DNA of 64,000 nt from Buxus sempervirens. Taxonomy: Eukaryota > Streptophyta > Magnoliopsida > Buxales > Buxaceae. Where the stretch lies: contig OX387183.1 in the NCBI GenBank assembly GCA_947561395.2, forward strand, positions 36,506,853 to 36,570,852. Direction: 5' to 3'. Every line of letters begins with the position of its first letter. Position 1 is the stretch's first letter. The translations under genes were made by a program, and so were the position numbers. This document shows positions 11,743 to 23,011 of this stretch, in pieces. A model generated the notes under the pieces. It was not told the DNA's origin, searched no databases, and was given only the letters and a program-made list of their open reading frames with translations.

Positions 11743-13539
11743 AACTGCGCCAACCCTCCAATCCAAGCATGGGGCCATTTAAAAGGCAGTGCTGGGGATA
11801 GTCTTTTGAAGCCGTCTGCAACCTGGGAAGGAGGGGTTTTTGGAAAGAAAAAACCTGAAACTGAAGGAGTAGATTGGAAGACCAAAAAATAGGAGAAGAA
11901 CCCTCTTTTAATTCCCCGATCTAAACTTCTTCTCTAAGAAAATCTCATCGAAGGAAAAGGCACTGCTTTCCATCTGTGAAGCTTCGAGCAAAGTTAAACG
12001 CCATGTCCAACAGGTTCAATCCGATTTTCTTTCGTTAAATTTCTGTTTTTCTTTTGTTCTATAATCTTTAAAGAATAGCGTATTAGTTGGGATGCATTTT
12101 CTTGTTTTGAATTGAAGTTTAAGAGAGGTCGTTTGGTCTGAGAAACCAAACGCAACAGTTCGGTTTCGTTTGGATTCTCAGACCAGAGCATGTGGTGTTT
12201 CTAGCACATTTGAATGCTTTATATGCATCAACAAAATTCTGAAATTTATATTCTTACATTTATGCTCTCGCCAGCATGATATATCAAAATTGGTTTGCAA
12301 ATTTCTGGCTTTGAGCATTCAAAGTATGGTGTTGAACTAAGAAACCACTCCTCTGTTCTGGTGTCTTAGGCCGAACAGCTCATATCTACTGTTTGATTTT
12401 AACAAATAAAAATTGATTCTCTCTTAATTTTATCATTTGGACTATTTTTCTTAATGATTTGATGAAACATATTGCTTTGTATTTTGTTGTTTTTGATTTT
12501 GGGTTTTTTGCAAAACAAATGCCCAAGTAGTACAGTTGATCACTTCTACCTATTTGGAGGTTTTCATATTCAAAGAAGTGGTTTGCAATGCACAGCAGCA
12601 CATTATCATCCAATGAGTTTGTGTGCTGTTTGAGACATGATTTAAGAGGTTTTTGTATCAGTTGATCCGCAAACCAGTAGCTCTAACTCTCCCTTTCTGG
12701 GCGTGACCAACACTCTCTCTTTTGGGGTTAAAATAATTCAACGTACCATATACTGGAATCACTTTATTTTCATCCCAAATCTGTGTGAATGTTCTGCATC
12801 TATTTCTATTAGATTTTACTATCATAAAAATGGCTGCAAACTACTTTTTCTAGGCATGTCTTTTTGCTAAGAGCACCCAAGCAAAATTATTGGGCATCAA
12901 TAGAAACCTCTTTTCCCATGGTTAAGAGATAGTTTTGGTGCCTTAAAACATTGATTCATTGTTGTTTATGATCTAAAAGCAATTTCTTGCACTCAAAAAA
13001 TAAAAAAATGCTACAAACAAAGCATTCCAACAACATGCTTTGTTTGTTTACTTTTCATCTCCTTAAGGAAACTGTGGTACACTATGGCAACACTTCTTGG
13101 TTCTATTTGGTCACACGATAGATGAGTGCAATGATGAATTACTCTCTTGTTTTTTTTTCGTTTCTCATCATCACATACATCAACACATGCTTGTTTTGTC
13201 CACTGTTTTAATATTTTATCTGCTGTCCCAGACTTATACGCACACTTGCACACCTCATTTAGCACAGTTCTTTTAATGTTCTTCGTGTATGAGCACATGC
13301 ATGCGCTTGTACATGTTCAAAATTGTTTTGTTACTAAATTTTGCTGGTCTTTAGCCTCACCACAATGCACAAGGATTATGCAAGTTTGCTCTAGTTGCTG
13401 TTTACTTGTCCATATTGTTGCAACATACCCCCCATTTGTATTATTTTAGCATAATTTCCACCATATCTGAACACATATTTCATGTGGCCTGTTTTGTATT
13501 GTTGTCTTTTGGTAGTTGGTTGTATTTTAAATGCTTAAA
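11743..13539. other. Spacer; possible orphan first exon at about 12,002
   Basis: At 11,890-12,015 there is a leader-like stretch followed by ATGTCCAACAG and GTTCAA, which could be a first exon with a splice donor. No further exon with recognisable protein is seen in the next 1.5 kb, so I do not call a gene. The rest is AT-rich and has no long coding frame. Confidence 0.25.
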
Positions 13540-13920
13540 GGATGGCTGGTCTATCGGACTAATAGCCAATATACCCCGTTGAAGGTGGCTGCAGCCTGTA
13601 TCCAAAGCCTCAAACATAACCCCCAAATCCAAAAAAGGTCCAAACAAACCCAAACATGAAGCATGCAAGAATAGATTGAGTCAACTTGCCTTAAACTCCA
13701 AACCACGGGAACCCGCCACTTGGCAGGGTGACATGGGGTGTCTACAGACTTCCCTAGTTCACAACCAAGCCACTTATTCCAATTTTTGGGTAGACCGTAC
13801 ACATAAATTTAAATAAAAAATTGGGTGACTATTCACACCCATGAACAATGAATAGTGGCGACTCAAAAAACCCACACCGACTTTGGTGCCGCGCCTTCCG
13901 TGAGGGATGTGCGCATAGTA
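13540..13920 (+). mobile_element. Tat-type LTR fragment (3' part)
   Basis: GGGGTGTCTACAGACTTCCCT near 13,735 and GTGGCGACTC near 13,856, then GATGTGCGCA near 13,911, match in order (reverse complement) the left parts of the LTRs at 55,813 and 61,515 (TGTGCGCATG, GGAGTCGCCACTGCCTG, GGAAGTCCGWAGACACCCC). Here the orientation is plus. The beginning is ill-defined. Confidence 0.55.
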
Positions 13921-15519
13921 CACTTAAGAGAATTGCATTTAAATCACTTTATGATAAAGTAAAATTAGAATTTATGAACTAAAAAATTAATTATGATGCA
14001 ACATGATAGAAAATTATTCAATACATGCAACTATAAAGAGATAAAATACAATTCACATGTTATTTTGAGTACTTTAAAAAGGGAAAAGAAAACAAAGATC
14101 ACAATAGAGGAGGCATTTTCCCTAAAATCACCCGGATCATATAAATATTTGTCTGTTCTATGTAAAAGTAAAGTTACTCTCTATTTAATTAATTAACTTT
14201 ACCATTCCTAGGAGTATATTAAACTATTTTCATAGATTCCACTTCAATATGGTTGGTACCCTTTCTTGAAGGTTCTATAAAACTAGTACACAAATCATTA
14301 GTGTTGTAATTTTCTTAATAGCATGTTCGGAAAAAATGAACTCCCAATCCCCTCAAACAAGAGAGAAATAACTTCCAATTCTTTCAAACTAGAGAGAGAG
14401 ATCGTACAAAAGAGCTATGTTTGGATATAAGTCATGGGTTTTTTCTTTGGAAAGTTGTTATGTTTGGATGTAACTCATGCGTTTATTCTTTAGCTCGGGC
14501 TTTTCGGGCCACAAAGCATGAACCCAAGCCTAACCCAAACTCAACTTCGGGCCTAAAATTAAGTATGGACCAAACCCAAACTAAAGTCTTAGTTCGGGCT
14601 ATTATTTGGGTTGGGTTGGGCGGGCTTCAGGTGAGTTGGGCAAAACTTACAGCTCTAACTGCACGTGAATCCTGCTAATCTTAGTTAATTGCTAGTCTTA
14701 ATTAATAATTATGTAACCATATCAAGGCATCTATATTTGGAATTTTTTAGTCAACATATCATCATCCAATTATTTAATGTTTTTGAAGTTTTTATACTTG
14801 AAGAATTGGAGATGTGTGAATAATGTTGCACATGTAATGAAATAAATTGTTGCGTCTTAATTCAAAATTCACAAAGATAAATAATATTTACCATCAAGCA
14901 GATAACGAGGAGAAATCAGTCTTCAAACTTGTACCGTACTTAAAATTTTAGATTCTTCATACACTTGTTTTTGGGTTAGATATCGTAGCATTTGATGAAT
15001 TGGGGTTTTGGTTCTTCCAATTCCTCATTCACTTCTTTGTTTTCTTGCTTTTTTTATTTTTAGGTTTCAGAAATGTTCTAGCAGAGATGATTTTAGGGTT
15101 TAGAAAACTGTGTAGTTTTTTTTTTAACAATTTGTGCTTCAACAGTGTGTAAGAAACTTGTGTGCAGCTTTTGTTGGAGAATTAAGGCCAACGCTATGCC
15201 ATTGTCAATCACACGAGGAGGAGGAAGATTACGCCTAAAGCCATAGCTGTAAAACCTCATAGAGGTTGGGTCTTTATTGCTTAGTCCCCGTTTAATCGAT
15301 TGTAATTATAGCTCTCGTGCTCATCTTTTCTGACTTGCGCCTATAATATTCAAAACTTATTTAACTTCTACTCCAATTTTCATACTGTAATTATTGTTTC
15401 TAATCAAACCAAATACATATTTGTTTCATGAAGTCTGTGATAAAATCATTACCTTAATTCAGCATCTTAACTATTTGCCTCTGTAAAAACTAATTGTCCT
15501 GTATTATTGTTTCAATTGA
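13921..15519. other. Non-coding spacer with MITE fragment
   Basis: 14,450-14,665 carries GGGCTT / GGGTTGGGTTGG words of the GGGTTGG-type MITE. No gene is recognised in the remainder; short AT-rich runs dominate. Confidence 0.4.
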
Positions 15520-16034
15520 GGCTGTGTTTGTTTCAATGGAAAATATTTTCCAGCAGAAAATATTTTCCGGATAAAAGTTTTCCAGGAAAAAATTTTACTT
15601 CTTCCCTTTTTTCAAGCGTTTGGATGTCAAAGGAAAGAAAAAATGAGAAAAATTGGAGATCGAAATAAAAGTTCAAAAGTTGAGGAAAATATGAGATTTT
15701 ATGATTTAGTTATAATCCTTTAATTGTTAAATATATCGAAAACAGTGTGAAACTTTATTAAATTTACAAAAGTCTACCCAGCTCTCTTCAATTTGTAATT
15801 GCGACCGGATAGAAGAAATTTTATCTAAGACGTTCAAGGCCAAGGGCAATCATAGTTTGGGTCCCCAATAGGTGGTCTCCACTCTAATCTCCGTCTCTCC
15901 CACCAAAGATACAACAGATAAGGCTCTACTCCTTTATCTCTCTTTGTTTCTACTCTTCCTGTTCTCACCATGGCCTCTCAGAAGAGGAAAACTAAAGAAA
16001 GGATTTGCAGAATCAACGGAATCGAGCAGCTTAC

Positions 16035-16320
16035 CAGAGTTCTGCAACAAACAGCGAAGTCCTCTAACTTGCGCTGTGTACAGTAACTCCTGTAAACCTT
16101 TTGCAAATCCACAGCAGCCTTAGATTCCAAGCTTGCATTTTCATCAACATTGATCTCCGCTGATTCGGAACCTACACTCATAGCAACCAAGGATTCCAAG
16201 TTAAGAGGCTCTTGAAAATTGTTGATTGGTGATCTTTTCATAAACCTGGTCTGCCTCTGCATTTTCGACAACTCCCAATCAAAACCCCAATAAACGAACC
16301 CAAGCTTCACAGATCTGAAA
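16035..16320 (-). pseudogene. Captured exon of an IQM-like (IQ-motif) gene
   Basis: The exon reads from a splice acceptor (TTTCAG before 16,320) through an ATG at 16,262 to a donor (CTG|GTAAGC) at 16,035. Near its end it encodes AAVDLQKVYRSYCTQRKLED, which resembles the calmodulin-binding IQ segment of plant IQM proteins (pattern LQKVYxSYRTRRxLAD). In that family the next residues are followed by an intron at about the same place. Upstream on the minus strand is a CT-rich leader. Nothing of the large C-terminal IQM region remains, so the fragment cannot make a normal protein. Identification rests on one motif and the exon boundary. Confidence 0.5.
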
Positions 16321-16792
16321 CACCAAAACCACTTTTCCAATCAGATTTCTAACCAAACCCACAAAACGTCGACGCTACACAAATCATTGATCTGAAAAGC
16401 CATCTCAGATCTAAAGACAAACCCAGATTCAGTTCAGGTTTCAGTAACAAAAACGATCACAAAAGAACAATCAAAAAATCAGATGAGCGAGAAAAAAACA
16501 GAAAAAACAAAAAAACGGGAAACAGAGAACGTGAGAGAAGCTAAGAAAGTTCAACGAAATGGACGATTTGAAGATGCAATCGACTCAGAGAGAATGACAG
16601 AGAGTCCGCGAGGTCTCGCTTCGGATTATATCTCATTATACTCCGACGGCTGAAACAAAGTCGGCATTCGGTCATCTCTTGTGATCGGATAGAGCCTGGA
16701 CGATGGAATCGGGGCCGTTGGAAGAGGAAGAAGAGAGTTGAAGTCGGGGAGAGAAAGAAAAATCGAAACACGAGCTATCTTCGAAATGCCCC

Positions 16793-16839
16793 GGCGGAAA
16801 ATAACTTCCGCCAAATTTTGGCGGAAGTTATTTTCCGCC
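16793..16839. repeat. Perfect 20-bp inverted repeat with 7-base loop
   Basis: GGCGGAAAATAACTTCCGCC is followed after AAATTTT by its exact reverse complement. Each arm is itself nearly palindromic (GGCGGAA..TTCCGCC). It lies inside the TIR element, just upstream of the captured gene leader. Confidence 0.92.
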
Positions 16840-17099
16840 AATTTTCCCTCGGTTTGGAAAATGTTTTCCCCCAGTTTTCCTTTTCCCCCAAAACAAACGT
16901 TCGGAAAATTTTAAAATTCTGAAAAATATTTTCTTTTCCCTGTTTTCCGGTGAAACAAACAGAGCCTGAGTGGAAATATGAGTCTGATGCTTTCCTGTCA
17001 CCGGGACAATATTAATTGTATTATCTTACTGCTACATAAAGGATTCAAGGGGAATAAACTCATTGTCATTATTTCCTGGCAAATTCCGAAATATGAGTC

Positions 17100-17172
17100 A
17101 GTATTTTTCTTTTCTTTTCCTTTTTAATTTTTTTTTTCTTTTCTCCCCAAATACAAGGCTCCAAACACAACC
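17100..17172. mobile_element. MITE end fragment (GGTTGTGTTTGGA family)
   Basis: The stretch ends CTCCAAACACAACC and contains CTTTTCTCCCCAAATAC, matching the right end of the MITE at 21,382-21,961. No opposite end is visible nearby, so this is a single end. Confidence 0.5.
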
Positions 17173-17265
17173 TAAAGAGAACGAGAAGCAATCTTGGTTT
17201 ACTCTTGGTTATTAAACAAGAGGAAAAAGAATGAAGGCGAGATATCGTTTCAGTCGTCATTTCCT
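17173..17265. repeat. 93-bp direct repeat, left copy
   Basis: From TAAAGAGAACGAGAAGCAAT to CAGTCGTCATTTCCT the sequence is nearly identical to 18,587-18,679 (two mismatches noticed). The left copy directly abuts a MITE end, and the right copy lies in otherwise unique DNA, so the left copy is probably the derived one. Confidence 0.9.
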
Positions 17266-17542
17266 TTTTTCTTTCGTTAAAAAGGAAAAAGAAAATACTT
17301 TTATCCCTATTTACTGGCATTTAATCTTCAATTTTTTAATATGTTTTATAATAACTGGTTAAACGTTTTTGGGAATAATCCATTATAAGATTATAAATAC
17401 ACTATAATTATTGAATTTAGTTAGTACTTAATCTTAGAATTTTATAGCCCGTGCATTTCTTTAGGACTTGAAAGGTCTTAAGAACATTTGCATAATCGGG
17501 GTATGTGCTTTAGTAAAAATTTTAACAAGAAATCCATCCTAG

Positions 17543-18260
17543 TCTATTACTATATATTATGGGGACGGTGTCTTGCACACGTGTCATTCTAACAAATTTT
17601 GGAGATTTTTTATTTCAAGTAAATATAATAAATTAAATAAGGACGCTCCGTTACCCTCTTCAATGCGTTTCTCCGAATTTGAGGTTGAAACTTTTGTCCG
17701 ACGTTTATTACGATTTTCTCTTCAATTGCATTCCAAAAATCGAGGAAGAAGAGCATGAAGTGTACGGAGGAGAGATATCAGAGGAAGGAGAGATGGATGC
17801 CGACGTTGAAATGGCGAGGGTTGATGCTGAGGATCCCAATTACAAGGTCCTTTTTTCTTTCTCTGCAAAATCTCAGTTATCTCTCTTTCTTCTTCGTTAC
17901 TTTTTCGTTTTCTTGTCCCTTCCTTTCTTCCTCCTCCCCTGTTTCCCTCTCCTCTAACCCACTGTTTTCAGCAAAACCGCTAAATCCTCTCCTTCGCCGT
18001 TGAAATTCTCAATTGCAATGTAGGCAAAACTCTGTTGATTGAGAAGATCTGTAGGTTACGATGGAAATACAGTAGGCAAATTAATAAGAAGTCAAGCATG
18101 AAAGCCCCTCACGAGCCCAACGTATTCCAAATCTGTCAAGAGATGTGGGGGATGAATCGGACAAAGAGAGGGAGGTTTCCTTCATATAATTTTTAATTTA
18201 GTAATTCTGAAGTATTATATTTATTGGACGTATTTGCCCTGTGCGAAGAACGGGTCATAT
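17543..18260 (+). mobile_element. Possible Helitron-like carrier of the PABN fragment
   Basis: Directly after CTAG the sequence begins TCTATTACTATATATTATGG, and near 18,236 there is a hairpin-capable CCCTGTGCGAAGAACGGG. Both resemble plant Helitron ends, but no CTRR follows the hairpin at the usual distance, so the right boundary is a guess. Confidence 0.25.
17739..17846 (+). pseudogene. PABN-like first-exon fragment without start codon
   Basis: An open stretch of 36 codons encodes EEEEHEVYGGEI, then EEGEMDADVEMA. This matches the acidic N-terminus of plant nuclear poly(A)-binding proteins (PABN/PABPN1 type), which normally begin with Met directly before the Glu run. Here the codon before the Glu run is ATC, so the start is lost. 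It ends at AATTACAAG followed by GTCC and CT-rich DNA, where the family has an intron. The downstream coiled coil and RRM exons are absent. An upstream ATG at 17,679 is in frame, but the added residues are unlike the family. It looks like a captured or truncated copy, not a working gene. Confidence 0.55.
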
Positions 18261-18533
18261 TGATTGTGATCACTTTATGGAGGGAAGACTTTCATCTGAA
18301 TCGGACACTTGTCAGATTTTAGGAGACATATAGGACCCTAAATTTGGGTATCTATGGACTATAATATGCTATCTAGCACCTGCAGAAATCAATTCCACTT
18401 ATAAAACAGGCTTTAGGGCCTCCCTTGCTCGGGATTAGGGTTGTCGGTCAACAAGCTTGGAGGTGAATCGCCTCTGCCTGGTTAGGGTTGAAGCTTGGTA
18501 GAATTGGATTTGTCGTTGTTAGAATACATCACC

Positions 18534-18629
18534 ATGGATTTCATCTCTGGATTTTTCAAAGGTTTTAGGGGATTCCTCTTGTACTTTAAAGAGAACGAGA
18601 AGCAATCTTGGTTTACTCTTGGTTATTAA
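18534..18629 (+). other. Small open frame of 31 codons, overlapping the 93-bp repeat
   Basis: CACCATGG gives a good start context; the frame reads MDFISGFFKG and ends GY-stop. I do not recognise it. The last 14 codons fall in the right copy of the 93-bp direct repeat. It may be a first exon (CAAAG|GTTTTA could be a donor) or chance. Confidence 0.2.
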
Positions 18630-18679
18630 ACTAGAGGAAAAATAATGAAGGCGAGATATCGTTTCAGTCGTCATTTCCT
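18587..18679. repeat. 93-bp direct repeat, right copy
   Basis: Partner of 17,173-17,265, in the same orientation, with 1.3 kb between the copies. See the left copy for boundaries. Confidence 0.9.
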
Positions 18680-19191
18680 GGATTGACGATTCGATTGTTG
18701 CTCGTCGACATTTCTTCATATATCTTCTTTATCAAGTTCTTTACATGTTCAAAATTCCTGTTATCTTTCTCAAAAAATTTTCTAAAGCTTGAGGCATAGG
18801 AGTGCAGATGATGTTTATTTTCTTTTATTTCTTCACTTTGAACTGAATGGAGATAATATCCATGTGGACTGCAAAAAGAACTGATGCTCTCCAGATCACG
18901 CCTTCCAGTCGGCAGAAACTGGCGAGGCTGAGAAAGATAAGAGAAATTTTCTATTTTTTTGTTGGAGGGGAGTTTTTATTAAAAAAAAAATCAATTTCGA
19001 AACTATCTTTGCCAAATATAATTTCAGGTTTCTGTTGTCAAAATGAAAAAAAGAAAAAAAACAGTTTTGAAAACGTTTCCAGACTGCCTCTAATTTGTTC
19101 AAGCCCAAGTCATCGTTTCTCTTCCTCACGGGCACAAGAACAAAAATTGAAAAACCAGAGGCTAAGTCGAGATCAAAGAACCAGAGATACC

Positions 19192-19245
19192 ATGGAAATC
19201 CACGTCCATTCAATCGGACCACTCAATCAAAATTTGACTCTCTAA
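19192..19245 (+). promoter_or_regulatory. Possible upstream ORF in 5' leader of the thioredoxin-fold gene
   Basis: ATACCATGG opens a 17-codon frame ending TAA at 19,243-19,245. If transcription starts near 19,090, as the CT-rich stretch suggests, the leader exon would end at 19,310 before GTATGATCC and be spliced to the acceptor TATTGCAG at 20,065. The start context is better than that of the main ORF, so it could reduce translation. Leader and transcription start are inferred. Confidence 0.35.
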
Positions 19246-20072
19246 ATCTCTTTCTTAATCACTTCTCTGATTCTGTTCATTTTTCTCTGTTCGCGTACAG
19301 ATTCATCAATGTATGATCCCTGTTCTCTCATCCTCAATTAGGTTTTTCCCCTCATAATTTGTAATCTTGTATGTGTTCTTTACTAATATTAGTTCCTCAC
19401 TGTTTGGGATGATTGAAACTTTCTGGGATTTCTATGTTCCTATGTGTTATTTTCTTTTTCTTTCTTTTAACCCTTGGCCAAGTTTTTGTATTTTTCTTTG
19501 CCGTCTTGTGTTACTGTTTGTTGTATTTTGATTGATCATTCTTAAATGAATCTAGAGCCTTTGTTTTGAATTCCAGCAATCATGATTTCAGGTTTATGGT
19601 TTGTGTTAAATTCCATCACTTAGCTTCAGGAAAAAATAAAAATAAAAAGAGAAATTCCAAAGAAGTTAATAATAAATTCAGGTGGGAGAATCCTGAAATT
19701 TTGATGAGGGAATAGTTTAGAGAATCAAAACTGAAGGATTGATTTGCTGATTTGAATTCTCTTGCACCACAGCCAAGCAGAAAAAAGGAAAAAAGTAGCT
19801 AAGTAATTTTTTTAATTTCAGCATAATGGTGCCATGTATCCTAATGATGTCACCTGTCAAATGGTTAAAGACTAGTCAATCATCTTGTATTCTAGTCAGT
19901 TAAATAGATTGGATGGTCAGGATTCCCTTGTGTGAATCATTGTAATTAGAGTGTGTCTGAGTATGATATTCTTGTTTTGAGCATGACTATATGAATTCTT
20001 GTTCTACATACTTTGTATTTAGCATATGACAGGTTGATAAAAGGTGGCTTGTTGTACTATTGCAGAATTGAG

Positions 20073-20249
20073 ATGGGGGAACCTTCAGTTTTTGCTAAAA
20101 TGATGAGTCATCTCCGCACAACCTGCAAGTATGAACATTAAAGTCCGTTTAGTTTTTATTATGTTTAACACTTCATGATAAAAGGCTGCATTTCCTTATT
20201 CATGCTTCCAGTGTTAGTAGGACTTCTTCAATATGTTTATATGTATGTC

Positions 20250-20300
<51 letters not shown>

Positions 20301-23011
20301 TCTTATTATGAATTAGATCATGATTGCACATTGGTGATTTAGTATGTACTTGAATGCAGAAAACGTGATCAGATTTGATTCATATGAGTTTTAATAATGT
20401 TGAACAACTGAATAGGCTTAGATTATGTAATGAGCATTGCAAGTTTTGCCAATCAATAGAAGGTTCATTTCTGCTTTAATGAAAGCGATTGACCCATTTG
20501 ATGAAAAATGGAGTCTGTTATACAGTCGTGTCATCATGAAGCCTGTACTTTATACCATAGTTGTATGAAAGTTTTTACTTTGTTCTTATTAGTGCATGTC
20601 TCATGATTTTAGGTACTACGCCGGTTATCCGAAGGATCTCGGGCCTTCTCAGGTTATTCACTTCACCTCAGAACGTGAATTTGTCCAGCTTCTTCATGAA
20701 GGTCAATCTGTGGTTGTTGCATTTACTATCAAGTGGGTTATAGCTGGTTTTATTTTCTCATCTGGCAAAAACCACATCTGTGTATTTTCTCATTGTACCT
20801 CACCTCAAACAATGCAATTTTTTGAATTTCTGTTCAGGTGTAATTATACAAAACATGTTGACAAGGTTCTTGAGGAAGCTGCAGCTGAGTTTTATCCACA
20901 TATAAAATTCATTCGTGTGAGTTATCAATTGTGATTTCTTTTCAATGGATTCTAGGAGTTTGGTATATACACTAGTTTGGATCCCTTCAGAGGAAATTAT
21001 CATGATCTTCATTGTAATTTGCTTCAAAGTAATACCATGCCTGTTCTTTCTGTCCTTGGATATATGTCCTTTTCTACAGAATATAGCTTCTTAATTACAT
21101 ACACAAGTTCTGACTGATTGCCTTTTAGTTATGTTACAAAAATCGATATGGCAATTCACACAATTTTGTCATATATTTTATCCATCCAACATTTAAATTC
21201 ATTGTATAAAATTATCATTTTAGCGAATGACTATTCACAGAATAAATTTTGAGATTGTTGGGGTGAATGAGGTGTGGAACAAGTGATTACCCACCCATTC
21301 ATTAAAACATGCACTTTTGAATCTGCAGCAATGACTAGGACAGCTCATGTTTTGATGCAATTTGAGACATTTTTCTTTCCAGTTGTGTTTGGAGACTTGG
21401 ATTTGGGGAGAAAAGAAAAGAAAGCTAAAAAGGGAAAAAAAAAAAAGAAAATACTGATTTTCTTTTCTTTTCCGATGTTTGGATGAGATAAGAAACGAGA
21501 AAAAAAGAAAAATATATTTTAATAAGATGATGGATTGGGGTGGTGGGTGGTGGGCGGTGGGCGGTGGTGGTGGATGGTGGTGGCGAGCGTTGATGGGTGG
21601 TGGGGTGGCAGTGACAATGGTGGCGATGATGGTGGTGGTGGACGGTGGTGCTGGGTGGTGGTGGGCGGTGGTGGTGGCTGGTGGTGGTTGGTAGTGGTGG
21701 CGGGCTATGGTGGGTGGTGGGTGGTGGGTTGTGATGGTGGTGGATGGTGCTAGTGGTGGGATGGGTGAGTGGTATGAGTAGTGATAAGTGATGGTGAATT
21801 TTCTTTTCTTTCAAAATTCTTACCTTTTTGGAAAAAATTTTTTACATTAGAGAAAGAGAGAGAGAAAATCTCATTTTCCTTCATTTAAACCAAACAAGAA
21901 AAAAGAAAATTTTAGCATTTTCTTTTCTTTTCTCCCCAAATCCAGGGTTCCAAACACAACCTTCAGGTTTCTCCTTCTCTACAATTTGGTCATCTTCACA
22001 AAAACACTTAATGATCATGTTGATTTTGGTTCTGCTTATGATGTTTTTCAGGTTGAATGCCCCAAGTATCCTGGATTCTGTATTGCACGACAGAGAAAGG
22101 ACTATCCATTTATAGAGATATTTCACAGCCCAGAACAAGTAGGCGTCCCTTGGCTTTACCTTGTAACGCCAAGATTCTTTGGCTTTTGTTTCTGGACATA
22201 GACCATCCAGTTTGATATTCCCATGTTACTACTCCAATGGATATTTTAGTTTTGCTATTTTCTTTTTTAACTCCAAATAAATTTTCTGTGCAGGCATCAA
22301 ACCAGGGGCGGGTTGCTGATCCCAATATAACAAAATACTCTGTGAAAGTCTTGCCTGTAAGTTCCGAAATTAGTTTGTTGTTTCACTTGAAAGTTTGATG
22401 GTGTCAATTCTCCTTTGGGAAAATTTGAGATGTAGCATACTGGACTGCATAACCTTTTCTCCTTAATTAAGGATACACAATTGGAATGAGTTTGAAATAT
22501 CCATTATGCTTTTATGCTTGACATGGAACGTTTAGATTCTGCCAACTTCTGAATAACAAACCCTTATCGTATCATTTTTAAATAATCCTTCTTCCTATAA
22601 GCATGATCATAGAACAGTCTATGTTGAAGTTAAATAAGTTGGAAGAAAAAAAGAACATGAACACTGGTTTGTAATTATTAATCTGCAGCAAGACTTATAA
22701 GAGTGTGGCAAATAAGCAATTTTCTTCCACTGAATTACTATGTTAGATTGTAGGAACTAAATACTAGAAGTTGGAAAATTAATTCTTCTCATGTAGTTGT
22801 TTGTTCTTCTTAAGGACTGTCACCCTTCCTGAATCAATTGTTCTCATGAAAGCTATTGATGGTTGTCATTTCATTGTAGTCATGGTTAAATATTATGTTT
22901 TCTAATTTGATCTTTTTATTTAATTTTATCCAGTTCAATTATGACGTCAGTGCGTATGGATTCAGAGAGTTCTTCAAGCGGCATGGAATACGATCATCAG
23001 ATTCAAACTGA
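20073..23011 (+). CDS. Thioredoxin-fold small protein, six coding exons
   Basis: The exons are 20073-20128, 20613-20732, 20838-20916, 22052-22138, 22294-22356 and 22934-23011. All introns are GT-AG, the phases fit, and the total is 160 codons plus TGA. The start is the ATG in GAGATGGGG, eight bases after a splice acceptor. The protein has a short N-terminal tail (1-18) and then YYAGYPKDLGPSQVIHF, a segment VVVAFTIKCNYT (about 52-63) at the place of the thioredoxin active-site strand, FYPHIKFIRVECPKYP, and RVADPNITKYSVKVLP. A single Cys followed by NYT replaces CxxC, so classical redox activity is doubtful. No signal peptide or membrane segment is seen. It looks like a conserved small plant protein of the thioredoxin superfamily; the exact role is unknown to me. 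It is the only apparently intact host gene here. Intron 1 holds a TA repeat and intron 3 a MITE. Confidence 0.85.
20254..20298. repeat. (TA)n microsatellite in intron 1
   Basis: About 22 uninterrupted TA units lie between the first and second coding exons of the thioredoxin-fold gene. Confidence 0.95.
21382..21961. mobile_element. MITE in intron 3 of the thioredoxin-fold gene
   Basis: The left end GTTGTGTTTGGAGACTTGG, then ATTTGGGGAGAAAAGAAAAG, is matched on the other strand from about 21,961 by GGTTGTGTTTGGAACCCTGG and the same ATTTGGGGAGAAAAGAAAAG. These are terminal inverted repeats of about 40 bp. The interior carries a GGTGG-rich low-complexity block. No TSD could be fixed with certainty. 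The element lies within the intron and does not touch splice sites. Confidence 0.75.
21537..21790. repeat. GGTGGY-type low-complexity repeat
   Basis: About 250 bp consists almost wholly of GGTGG, GGTGGC and GGTGAT words inside the intronic MITE. The long His/Pro/Thr frame on the other strand is a by-product of this repeat. Confidence 0.9.

Larger units (their letters stand above)
15520..16966. mobile_element. TIR element carrying a host gene fragment
   Basis: Left end GGCTGTGTTTGTTTCAATGG and, on the other strand from 16,966, GGCTCTGTTTGTTTCACCGG form terminal inverted repeats, and both continue into GGAAAA-rich sequence. They are flanked by TGA on each side (15,517-15,519 and 16,967-16,969). 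A 3-bp TSD fits PIF/Harbinger-like elements, though TWA is more usual there. The interior holds a promoter-like leader, an intron and one exon of an IQM-like gene on the minus strand, so this is a gene-capturing non-autonomous element. Confidence 0.72.

Noticed and set aside
12002-12012. First exon ATGTCCAACAG followed by GT
   Set aside because: Only four codons, and no downstream exon with recognisable protein was found.
21425-21814. 129-codon minus-strand frame rich in His, Pro and Thr
   Set aside because: It is the complement of the GGTGG low-complexity core of a MITE; composition alone keeps it open.
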